A stretch of 20,108 bases of DNA from a virus. The notes under the pieces are model-generated. The model did no database searches, was not told the origin of the DNA, and saw only the letters and a program-made list of their open reading frames with translations. The stretch covers positions 1 to 20,108 of IMG/VR virus record IMGVR_UViG_3300038359_000109; one strand, 5' to 3'. The translations under genes were made by a program, and so were the position numbers. How positions within the stretch are numbered: position 1 is the first letter of the stretch; each line of letters begins with the position of its first letter. Below, piece after piece: positions 1-6,673 of this stretch.

Positions 1-14
1 CTCGATGTAGAAAA

Positions 15-257
15 CTATCCGTAGACAGTGTAGACAATGTGTAGCTACGGATAAAAGCCAGTAACCATGCGGTCTAGAGGGGTGAAAACTATGTGTAGAC
101 ACCTCTCTATCTATTTATTCTAATTTACCCCTTTTCCCCTGTTTTTTTATATTTACTAGGGGTTTGTCTACGGATAGTAAAAACCCCCTCCAGCCCCCGC
201 CAGCACTGGGTTTTATCCGTAGCTACGGATTGTCTACACTTGTCTACACATAGATAG
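15..257. other. Candidate replication origin: iteron and inverted-repeat array
   Basis: This non-coding stretch is packed with related short motifs. GTGTAGACA or its complement occurs at 28-36, 93-101, 231-239 and 241-249, with shorter GTAGACA forms at 21-27 and 165-171. A 29-bp inverted repeat with only two mismatches pairs 28-56 with 211-239, and each arm contains GTAGCTACGGATAAAA. A perfect 13-bp pair (CTATCCGTAGACA) links 15-27 and 165-177. The 16-bp palindrome ATCCGTAGCTACGGAT lies at 215-230. Between the arms, about 107-158 is AT-rich. Iterons around an AT-rich segment beside a primase/helicase gene are the usual form of an initiator-bound origin; that role is inferred. A multi-site operator or a partition site is the alternative. 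Confidence 0.55.
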
Positions 258-272
258 TCTTTCCAATTACTT

Positions 273-2594
273 TCATTTACACCAATACACATAATATCCC
301 CTGCCCTTGGCTTTTTTGCGCTCTTCCCGCTCTAAGTCACCATCAAGAACCAGCGCTTCCAGTATCTCGTTACGCTCCTTCGGCCGCATACTTTTAAATA
401 TTCGCAGCCCCTGAGACATGACCCTCGCTGTCACCTCACCCTTATCTCGCACATACTCAACCACCAATGCACGATGCCGACTAAACTCATTATCATGTAT
501 TAACCCTCTGGAAGACTCCACCAACCGATCATCACAGTATTCCGCATAAGCTATCGCATAGTTTGCAGCAGCCTCACCAATCGCATCGGAATCAGGATCA
601 ATCGCCAACTGACAGACTAACGACAACCGCATGGCTTTCTCGACGGTCCGAGTCAGCAAATCACTCAACCCCCCTCCCTCATTATCCAGAACTATCCGCC
701 TCTCCATAGAACGCGAGTCCATAGCCTCAAACAGACTTAATACCTTCGCTGTAATCACAATCTCCAACGGACTAGCCTCCAGCATCGATGCATTCTCGGT
801 TGCCTCTGCCATCTCTCCCCTATCATTGCATCGCTCCTTGATTCGCTCTCCCCATGCCTTAATGCTTGGAGGGAGCTTGGTTGAACGCTGTCCGAACTTC
901 ATCTTCTGCCGTTCCAATGGCGAAACCATCACCAGGAACCGATTCAAGAACCCTTCATGTATAGAATGACTACCGAGCCCGCCAAAGAAGCTCTGTGGTG
1001 TCGTGATGCCCAGCATCGTCAGGACCGGATTAAACACCTTCTCTTCGGTCTTCGCCTTTTCCTCTGCCGGTTTGAGCCCGCCAGTCGCATAAGCTCGTTG
1101 CCGCTGCACTCCGTCGGATCTCCCGAAGACCTCCATCATGGCCGTCATCGCCTCAAACTTATGGTTGTTGGTCTTCGCCCCTGATGCTTGCAGATCTCGT
1201 CCTATCTCATCGATAATCGTGACATGAGCCGGCTTCTGCTTGAGCATAGAAAACACCGCAGCCGATGACGTATAGCCATTTCCTCCCAGCCGGTCATAAT
1301 CTCCACATTCCGAAAGCACCTCTTCAATAACCTTCTTTGCGTATTCCTTCCCTTCACCGCTTGGTGCGATATTAATAAAGAACAAACCAGACCAGTTGCC
1401 GTAGTTCGTTTTAAATCGTCTTCCCAGAACCGAAGAAACGGCAGCCATTGCCGATTGAATGGCTAGATGTGGTTGGGGTTTGGGTGAGGTCAGATCTGAC
1501 CAATCTGTGATATCATTCATAATGCCTGGTGGGTCAAGCAACACCTCTGGAAACTCTCCGACTGTTGGACTCAACTTGACCTTATCAGGCACCTCTTCTT
1601 CCCCACCTTCCAGCGGATTAATCCAACCCCCTTCCTTGGCCCAAAAGAAGATGCTCTCTTTATTCAATTGATTGTCGCTGTTCTTAAAGCTAGTCCATAC
1701 CCTAATCTGATCTTGCTCGTCCCATTTCTCTGAGGTCTTGGACCACCGGTTCCATAACTCGTAACCGTTGCCACCATCATCGATAGAATGGATTGCCATG
1801 CCTACCTTCAACCAGGTATCACGGTCCTCACTCTCGATATGTCTGAGCGCATCGACTATCTCATCTAACTCAGCCTCAAGCAGCGCCTTCAGCCCGCCCC
1901 TTGATGTTGATACAGTCTGTGTAGACGGACCTTTAGGCGTTATGATTAAATTAATCAACCATTCGGGTGCATCAACAACTTTCGCCCCAGCAAGAGGGTC
2001 TGAGCTGCCCTCCCAGACGTAATTCCCACCGCTCTGATGACTGGAGGGCTCAACGATCACATAACCCCCCACGCCCCTGATATCAAGGTTCTCGCCGATC
2101 ACGTTGGTGCCTGATTTAATCACCTGGTTGGAGGGATACTTAAAGAATAGATGCCTTCCCCCGCCCCCTGTAATAGCCTCAACCGTAGCCGGTAGGCATT
2201 CGTGGATGTCTTCTAACTGCTCAAGTGAGTCATCACCCAGCTTCCCATTGTCATGATCGATATCGACATCCAGTACCCATATCCCTGATTCGGGACCGGT
2301 CCATATTCCTATATTCGCCTCTGGATGGTCCGTCCACCATCGATTGATCCTCTTTTTATACATAGATCCGTCTTTGAATCCGTGTGCCGTGATTGGATGC
2401 TTCCCCTTATTCGTACAATGCTTACCCGCCTTGCATGAACAACTGCCATCTTTGACCGAATGAACCGGAAACACCTTCCACTTCAGATCAGCATAATTTA
2501 ACGCATAGTGCAGCGGTGTGCCGACGACTGACGTAGGTTCGGTGTCGGTGGATGTTGTCGTTACGGTTGGTTGTTCCCAAGGCAATGTCGGCAT
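273..2594 (-). CDS. Prim-pol primase fused to PriCT-2 and helicase-type ATPase (replication protein)
   Basis: A 773-residue multidomain replication protein. Residues about 28-195 look like the bifunctional primase/polymerase (prim-pol) domain. They have a Cys/His cluster (C52, C54, C60, then GKHP), the metal-binding LDVDID acidic motif (D109, D111), GGRHLFF with H148, and LDIRGVGGYVIVEPS. Residues about 245-325 match the PriCT-2 type linker (WLKVGMAIHS, YELWNRWS). The C-terminal half carries a Walker A motif (APSGEGKE, 410-417) and a Walker B motif (VTIIDEIG, 458-465), as in DUF3987-like phage helicases. It should prime and unwind phage DNA. It is the second gene of a leftward transcript after the Cro-like gene, with a terminator hairpin just upstream of its ATG and the candidate origin just past its stop. 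Family assignment is by motif recognition; the C-terminal domain is the less certain part. Confidence 0.88.
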   Translation of the reverse strand: MPTLPWEQPTVTTTSTDTEPTSVVGTPLHYALNYADLKWKVFPVHSVKDGSCSCKAGKHCTNKGKHPITAHGFKDGSMYKKRINRWWTDHPEANIGIWTGPESGIWVLDVDIDHDNGKLGDDSLEQLEDIHECLPATVEAITGGGGRHLFFKYPSNQVIKSGTNVIGENLDIRGVGGYVIVEPSSHQSGGNYVWEGSSDPLAGAKVVDAPEWLINLIITPKGPSTQTVSTSRGGLKALLEAELDEIVDALRHIESEDRDTWLKVGMAIHSIDDGGNGYELWNRWSKTSEKWDEQDQIRVWTSFKNSDNQLNKESIFFWAKEGGWINPLEGGEEEVPDKVKLSPTVGEFPEVLLDPPGIMNDITDWSDLTSPKPQPHLAIQSAMAAVSSVLGRRFKTNYGNWSGLFFINIAPSGEGKEYAKKVIEEVLSECGDYDRLGGNGYTSSAAVFSMLKQKPAHVTIIDEIGRDLQASGAKTNNHKFEAMTAMMEVFGRSDGVQRQRAYATGGLKPAEEKAKTEEKVFNPVLTMLGITTPQSFFGGLGSHSIHEGFLNRFLVMVSPLERQKMKFGQRSTKLPPSIKAWGERIKERCNDRGEMAEATENASMLEASPLEIVITAKVLSLFEAMDSRSMERRIVLDNEGGGLSDLLTRTVEKAMRLSLVCQLAIDPDSDAIGEAAANYAIAYAEYCDDRLVESSRGLIHDNEFSRHRALVVEYVRDKGEVTARVMSQGLRIFKSMRPKERNEILEALVLDGDLEREERKKAKGRGYYVYWCK

Positions 2595-2605
2595 ATTCGT
2601 TTCCC

Positions 2606-2631
2606 AAAAAAAATGCCCCGACGGATCGGGG
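2606..2631 (-). terminator. Intrinsic terminator or attenuator between Cro-like gene and primase
   Basis: Read on the minus strand, a 6-bp stem (CCCCGA with TCGGGG, loop of four at 2622-2625) is followed by GCA and eight T residues (2606-2613). It sits after the Cro-like stop (2656) and only about 12 nt before the primase ATG (2594), so it should cut primase transcription unless read through or antiterminated. Confidence 0.75.
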
Positions 2632-2655
2632 CTAGAGGTGGTAGGCGCTAATAAA

Positions 2656-2877
2656 TCAGTAAAGATCGGGCCGTAACTTTGCGACGGTCACCTTCCCCAT
2701 CGTCGCTCGTTCGATAGCCAATGCTCGTTCGAGCGGTAGCTTATTGTCCCTGTTAAGCCAGTTCCATATATGAGGTTGTTGAACGCCCACCATTTTCGCT
2801 AGGGCAGTTTGCCCGCCCGCAATATCGATGGCCTGTTGGATGCTTTGTTTTGAATTATTTTGTATGGTCATGGTCAT
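2656..2877 (-). CDS. Cro/YdaS-like helix-turn-helix regulator
   Basis: A 73-residue basic protein. Residues about 15-45 form a helix-turn-helix (AGGQTALAKMVGVQQPHIWNW), and it ends in LRPDLY, an ending typical of YdaS-like proteins. It is divergent from the CI-like repressor and is the first gene of the leftward early transcript, the position of Cro in lambdoid phages. It probably binds operators in the 2878-3001 gap to turn down the repressor and early transcription. Family members have also been described as YdaS antitoxins, but no YdaT-like toxin is present here, so a regulator is preferred. The start has two in-frame ATGs (MTM); the first is used here. The intergenic edge mirrors the start of the repressor gene: the same 11 bases, ATGACCATGAC, begin both genes. 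Confidence 0.8.
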   Translation of the reverse strand: MTMTIQNNSKQSIQQAIDIAGGQTALAKMVGVQQPHIWNWLNRDNKLPLERALAIERATMGKVTVAKLRPDLY

Positions 2878-3001
2878 ACTATATCTTAATTACAACCTTG
2901 GTGGTTTATTTTTTACACCACTAATAAAAAGGCAGGTGGATTCCTCCATATACCCTCGTTTTAATCACCACCCACGTTGTATATAATGTGAGTTTTAATT
3001 T
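2878..3001. promoter_or_regulatory. Divergent early control region with operator-like half-sites
   Basis: An AT-rich gap between the divergent Cro-like and CI-like genes. A repressor-gene -10 box TATAAT is at 2982-2987, only about 14 nt before the ATG at 3002, so the repressor mRNA would have a very short leader; the -35 is poor (TTTTAA at 2959-2964). GGTG/CACC half-sites recur: TGGTG 2899-2903 and CACCA 2916-2920 form an inverted pair 11 nt apart, with further copies at 2935-2939 (GGTGG) and 2966-2970 (CACCA). These are candidate CI/Cro operators. No convincing leftward promoter could be fixed by eye. Confidence 0.55.
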
Positions 3002-3670
3002 ATGACCATGACAAATAACACCCTTTCCCATCGGCTGACTTCAGCTATGAAAGACGCTGGGTTGACACAAGCATCTCTTGCCAAAAGAGCAGGTATTAGC
3101 CAGTCTGCCGTTCAAAAGCTAACGTCGGGGGAGGCGAAAGCGTCGAAACATATTGTCACCCTAGCCTCGATACTGAGTGTTGACCCTACTTGGTTAACAA
3201 CCGGAAGCACCACTCGATCAGTCGATGCCTGGGACGATGACACCGTCATGGACGATGATGATGTGAATGTGCCTTTCTTTCGAGAAATAAGGCTGGCCGC
3301 CGGACATGGTGAAGAGAAAACCATTCAGTTAAATCACGGCAGAAAACTGCATTTTTCCCGAAGAACCCTAAAAAAAGTGGGGGTTAAGCCGCAAGATGCG
3401 GCCTGTGTGACCGTGTCAGGAAGCTCGATGACACCGGTTATGCCTCACGGCTGTACTGTGGGCATCGATACCTCAATCACAGTGGTGGTGGATGGAGACA
3501 TCTATGCTATCGGGCAACACAACCACCTGAGAGTAAAAATCGTTTATCAAATGCCCTGGGGTGGTTACAGACTACGCTCCTTCAACTCATCAGAGTGGCC
3601 GGATGAAACATACGACGAGGATGAGTTAACAATTCTAGGGAGGGTGTTCTGGTACAGCGCCCTAATCTAA
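3002..3670 (+). CDS. CI-like phage repressor (HTH plus S24 LexA-type peptidase)
   Basis: A 222-residue lysogeny repressor. Residues about 10-65 are an HTH_3-type DNA-binding domain (LTQASLAKRAGISQSAVQKL). An acidic Asp-rich linker lies near 77-88. The C-terminal half is an S24 self-cleaving peptidase, with a likely cleavage site at A100-G101 (RLAAGHGE), a nucleophile Ser in VSGSSMTP (S142) and a general-base Lys in LRVKIVY (K179). RecA-stimulated self-cleavage on DNA damage would induce the phage. It is divergent from the Cro-like gene. Its own transcript seems nearly leaderless and there is no strong Shine-Dalgarno before the ATG, as is known for some CI mRNAs. A second in-frame ATG is at 3008. 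Confidence 0.92.
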   Translation: MTMTNNTLSHRLTSAMKDAGLTQASLAKRAGISQSAVQKLTSGEAKASKHIVTLASILSVDPTWLTTGSTTRSVDAWDDDTVMDDDDVNVPFFREIRLAAGHGEEKTIQLNHGRKLHFSRRTLKKVGVKPQDAACVTVSGSSMTPVMPHGCTVGIDTSITVVVDGDIYAIGQHNHLRVKIVYQMPWGGYRLRSFNSSEWPDETYDEDELTILGRVFWYSALI

Positions 3671-3695
3671 TAAACCCTATATATAAAGTATAAAA

Positions 3696-3715
3696 ACACT
3701 TAGGTGTATTTTTTT
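3696..3715 (+). terminator. Weak terminator-like hairpin after the repressor gene
   Basis: ACAC (3696-3699) pairs with GTGT (3704-3707) around a TTAG loop, and seven T residues follow (3709-3715). The stem is short, with flanking A/T pairs that could extend it. It may end the repressor transcript. Because it contains a GGTGT half-site it may instead be an operator. Confidence 0.35.
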
Positions 3716-3747
3716 GCCTAATATAACCTCTTAACTATTTTTTTCTA

Positions 3748-3776
3748 TTGCACTAAAATACCACCTATGTTTTAAT
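3748..3776 (+). promoter_or_regulatory. Sigma-70-type promoter for the rightward early operon
   Basis: TTGCAC (3748-3753) and TTTAAT (3771-3776) are 17 bases apart. The spacer contains ACCACCT (3760-3766), like the CACC half-sites in the CI/Cro gap, so repressor control is plausible. The first gene starts 36 nt after the -10 box. Confidence 0.55.
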
Positions 3777-3811
3777 GAATACGAGTCCAACAAAACAGAG
3801 TGGGGAAAAAG

Positions 3812-3955
3812 ATGATCGATTACAAGAACTGCACAACTAGCGTTGTCGTGCGTGAAGAAGAAAGTTGGTGGGAGTCGGCAATAACCGGCATCGCCTTTAT
3901 CGGCTGCCTTGCGGCCGGGTTTCTACTATTAACACTCATATCGGAGGTTAGATAA
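3812..3955 (+). CDS. Tiny single-span membrane protein, 47 aa
   Basis: The first gene of the rightward operon encodes 47 residues. The N-terminal half is charged and ends in EEESWWES. Residues about 23-43 form one hydrophobic helix rich in Ile, Gly, Ala and Leu (GIAFIGCLAAGFLLL). A GGGG-type ribosome site precedes the ATG. The stop overlaps the next start (TAATG), and the GGAGG serving the next gene lies within its last codons, so the two genes look translationally coupled. Its function is unknown. A membrane peptide at the head of an early operon could be an exclusion or host-takeover factor, but nothing in the sequence proves this. Confidence 0.65.
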   Translation: MIDYKNCTTSVVVREEESWWESAITGIAFIGCLAAGFLLLTLISEVR

Positions 3956-4383
3956 TGGTTACTTCAATGGTTACTTCATTTGCAGAACTCACCACAGAAA
4001 ACCTAGTGGCAGCGGTCACGGACCAAATCAGGACCGCAAAGACGCAAGAGATGCTTGCTCGTCTTCGTCGCATCGAGGCTGAAAAACAACTCATAGAATT
4101 GGTTGGTTTCGACAAGGCGGAGGGTTCCAGCTCATTTGAAAGTTGTGGCATGAGGGTCACGCTCACCGGCAAGCTAACCCGCACTCTTGATCCTAAGAAA
4201 TGGGAAGAGATTAAACACACTATCCCCGACAGACTGCACCCAATCGAGTACAAGCCAACCCTTATATTACAGGCAATTCGCTACCTCGAAAATAACGAAC
4301 CCGAAACATTCAAGCAAGTCAGCGCAGCTATTACAACTAGACCCGCGAAAGTTGCGGTCATCCTCAAAGACATCGAGTATTAA
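3955..4383 (+). CDS. DUF7173-like phage protein of the recombination operon
   Basis: A 142-residue protein with a helical, charged N-terminus (about 10-50; LARLRRIEAEKQLIELVG). The C-terminal part has the pattern MRVTLTGKLTRTLDPKKWEEI, then PDRLHPIEYKP and RPAKVAVIL. The same pattern is familiar from small phage proteins encoded just before Sak4-like ATPases (DUF7173 as I recall the name). No catalytic motif is visible. A GGAGG at 3943-3947 sits 7 nt before the ATG; another in-frame ATG follows at 3967. The gene ends two bases before the ATPase ATG, which suggests they work together, perhaps as a recombinase accessory factor. The function is inferred from position only. Confidence 0.7.
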   Translation: MVTSMVTSFAELTTENLVAAVTDQIRTAKTQEMLARLRRIEAEKQLIELVGFDKAEGSSSFESCGMRVTLTGKLTRTLDPKKWEEIKHTIPDRLHPIEYKPTLILQAIRYLENNEPETFKQVSAAITTRPAKVAVILKDIEY

Positions 4384-4385
4384 TT

Positions 4386-5150
4386 ATGGCAATCTCATTA
4401 GACAGTATCAAACAACCCGAAAAGCTGGCCCCCAGAATAGTCATTCACGGTGGACCAGGTATCGGTAAATCTACCCTCGCATCACAAGCGCCGAACCCTA
4501 TCTTCATTGACTTGGAGGGTGGACTAGGCGAACTACCGACTAATGCTTTTCAACCGACATCATTTGATGAAGTGCTTGAATCCATCGGTGTCTTGTTCAC
4601 CGACGATCACAAGTTCATGACCTTGGCTGTTGATAGTCTTGATTGGCTTGAAGCACTGATCTGGAAGAAGGTGGTTGAAAACAACAAGGTGGAGGACATA
4701 TCTAAAATCCCGTATGGACAGGGCTATGCCGAAGCATTGGGGCTTTGGAAAAAATTCTTCGAGGGTGTAACGGCGCTCAGAAATGTAAAAGGCATGATGA
4801 TCTTAATGGTCTGCCATTCGCAGATTCTTAAAATCGAAGAGCCCTTAAATCCTCCATACGATAGCTATGCTTTGAAACTTCATAAAAAGGCATCGGCACT
4901 GGTAGAAGAATATTCAGACTGTATCTTCTTTGCTAATCAAAAGGTCATCACCACTAGCGAGGATGCTAAAGGATTCAATCAGAAACGCAACCGTGCCATG
5001 ACTACATCAGAGCGCATCTTGCACACCTCGCCTAACCCCGCTTACACGGCCAAAAGCCGCATGATACTACCCGCTGAAATTCCGCTCTCTTGGGCAGCAC
5101 TTTCAGCAGAACTATTTCCAACCACAAAAAAGGAGGCCGCTAATGGCTAG
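4386..5150 (+). CDS. Sak4-like RecA-type ATPase (AAA_24), single-strand annealing/recombination
   Basis: A 254-residue P-loop NTPase. The Walker A motif is HGGPGIGKST (residues 21-30), followed by IFIDLEGG, which is characteristic of AAA_24/Sak4 proteins. The Walker B region is FMTLAVDSLDWLE (77-89). MILMVCHSQ (around 138) and the region with YDSYALKLHKKASALVEEYSD fit the RecA-like core. Sak4 proteins of Gram-negative phages promote strand annealing and exchange and act with a phage ssDNA-binding protein. The next gene encodes just such a protein (DUF669), overlapping by 8 nt (ATG at 5143, stop at 5148-5150). The start lacks a clear Shine-Dalgarno but follows the upstream stop by 2 nt, so coupling is likely. 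Confidence 0.88.
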   Translation: MAISLDSIKQPEKLAPRIVIHGGPGIGKSTLASQAPNPIFIDLEGGLGELPTNAFQPTSFDEVLESIGVLFTDDHKFMTLAVDSLDWLEALIWKKVVENNKVEDISKIPYGQGYAEALGLWKKFFEGVTALRNVKGMMILMVCHSQILKIEEPLNPPYDSYALKLHKKASALVEEYSDCIFFANQKVITTSEDAKGFNQKRNRAMTTSERILHTSPNPAYTAKSRMILPAEIPLSWAALSAELFPTTKKEAANG

Positions 5151-5631
5151 TTTAAATTTTAATCTCAGCGACCTGGATGATTCTCTCTTTGAAGATCAAC
5201 CATCGTTTGAGCCAGTACCACAAGATACCTATACCCTCATGATCACCGATAGCGAGATGGCAACCACACAGAAAGGCGGCCAGATGCTAAAACTATCGAT
5301 GCAGATCGTTGACGGAGCGTATAAAGGCCGTAAGATCTGGGATAACCTTAACTTAATTAACTCTAACCCGACCGCTGTCGAAATAGCACAGCGTAACCTC
5401 GGAAGCATCTGCAAAGCAATCGGGGTCGAGTCGGTTACAGAATCAGCGGTCCTTCATAACAAGCCGTTCAAGGCTTTTGTCGGCATCGAAATTGGTACTA
5501 ACGGCTACAGCGATAAAAACCGCGTCAAAAAGTACGACCACCGACCACTCGGTGGAGGCGTTACCCCCGCACCACAAGTCCAAGCGGCGCCACAAGCTGC
5601 TGCAACTTCAGCCGCACCTTGGGCTAAGTAA
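5143..5631 (+). CDS. DUF669-family ssDNA-binding-like protein
   Basis: A 162-residue protein of the DUF669 type. The N-terminus MASLNFNLSDLDDS, the segment VPQDTYTLMITDSEMATTQKGGQMLKL and the core GAYKGRKIWDNLNL...NPTAVEIAQRNLGSICKAIGV are the usual family landmarks. It ends in a low-complexity Ala/Gln/Pro tail (about 136-159) and PWAK. Phage members are thought to replace SSB and to partner Sak4-type annealases. The C-terminal tail recalls SSB in being disordered, but it is not acidic. A plain annotation would be hypothetical; the ssDNA-binding role is family knowledge plus context, not visible residues. Confidence 0.8.
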   Translation: MASLNFNLSDLDDSLFEDQPSFEPVPQDTYTLMITDSEMATTQKGGQMLKLSMQIVDGAYKGRKIWDNLNLINSNPTAVEIAQRNLGSICKAIGVESVTESAVLHNKPFKAFVGIEIGTNGYSDKNRVKKYDHRPLGGGVTPAPQVQAAPQAAATSAAPWAK

Positions 5632-5632
5632 C

Positions 5633-6673
5633 ATGGCCACCATCCCTCAACCCGAAACCACCATCTCTAAAATAGATGAAGTCGTCGAGTGCAATGCCGA
5701 CGATGGGTTTCGGTATCATCTGGGAGCATCGATCATCGGAGCGCCGTGCCAACGGCAGCTCTGGTTCTCGTTTCGCTGGAGCAAATTGCATAAGCGAGTC
5801 GGTAGAATATTAAGACTCTTCCAGCGAGGCCATCTTGAAGAGCCTAACCTAGTTAAGTTATTGCGTGATGCCGGTGTTCATGTGGTCACGGTTGATAAAG
5901 GAACCGGCAAACAATTCACCTTCGGCGCTATCGGGGGTCACTTCGGTGGGTCTATGGATGGGGCCGGTGTTGGATTTGTTGAGGCTAAAAAAACATGGCA
6001 CGTTATTGAGTTCAAGACATCCGGCGACAAGGCCTTTAAAAAGTTATGTAAAGAGGGTGTTGAGAAAGCCAAACCCGAACATTTTGCACAGATGCAAATG
6101 TATATGCACTGGTCCCAGATGGACCGTGCGTTTTACCTGGTTGTTAACAAAAACGACGACAGCCTTTATTCCGAACGAGTCAAATATGATAAGGATGTTG
6201 CCGCAGTTCTGCTGAACCGCGCTAATACAATTATCACATCTGATTCACCACCCGAAAAGATATCCGATGACCCAAGCTGGTATCAGTGCAAGTGGTGCGA
6301 CTATCAGGATATCTGTCATGGAGGTGAGATGGCAGCAATTAACTGTCGCACCTGTGTGCATTCAACTGCCGAGCTGGATGGTGACGCGCGATGGTCATGC
6401 GCTTATTTTGGTGGCGACATCGTCGATCAAAAAACGACCGAGTGCAAAGAGCATTTGTATAACCCTAACTTCATTACCTTTGCCAAGGTCGTTGACGGTG
6501 ATAAGTCACGCAACTCAATCACCTATGAGAAGCCTGACGGCACTCGGTTTGAAAACTGCTGGCTGATACCAGGCTACTCTTCCAAAGAAATTCAGAATGC
6601 GAATCCAGCAGCTCTTGGTGACAAAGATGTCGATACGATTCGTGAAATCGGTGATGGGAGGATCGTTAAATGA
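5633..6673 (+). CDS. RecB/Cas4-like PD-(D/E)XK nuclease with Cys clusters
   Basis: A 346-residue exonuclease-like protein. The catalytic motifs appear in order: RGHLEE with E70, GGSMDG with D109, VIEFKTS with E126 and K128, and QMQMYMH with Q153. Four cysteines in the Cas4/AddB iron-sulfur arrangement (C39; C219, C222, C228) suggest a 4Fe-4S cluster. A second Cys set (C238, C241, C256, C271) may bind metal. It would resect DNA ends to feed the Sak4-like annealase encoded upstream. The ATG at 5633 is preferred because it lies one base after the DUF669 stop; the frame is open further upstream to an ATG at 5477, but that would lie inside the DUF669 gene and lacks family-like sequence. The last codons overlap the helicase start (ATGA). 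Confidence 0.88.
   Translation: MATIPQPETTISKIDEVVECNADDGFRYHLGASIIGAPCQRQLWFSFRWSKLHKRVGRILRLFQRGHLEEPNLVKLLRDAGVHVVTVDKGTGKQFTFGAIGGHFGGSMDGAGVGFVEAKKTWHVIEFKTSGDKAFKKLCKEGVEKAKPEHFAQMQMYMHWSQMDRAFYLVVNKNDDSLYSERVKYDKDVAAVLLNRANTIITSDSPPEKISDDPSWYQCKWCDYQDICHGGEMAAINCRTCVHSTAELDGDARWSCAYFGGDIVDQKTTECKEHLYNPNFITFAKVVDGDKSRNSITYEKPDGTRFENCWLIPGYSSKEIQNANPAALGDKDVDTIREIGDGRIVK

Noticed and set aside
15-257. CRISPR array
   Set aside because: Repeats are short, in both orientations and irregularly spaced, with no spacer-like units of equal size and no cas genes.
631-2022. Several plus-strand ORFs across the primase gene
   Set aside because: They are antisense shadows of a continuous 773-codon gene with clear domain motifs.
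5477-5632. N-terminal extension of the nuclease ORF to ATG 5477
   Set aside because: It lies inside the DUF669 gene, is basic low-quality sequence and has no family match; ATG 5633 directly after the stop is the natural start.
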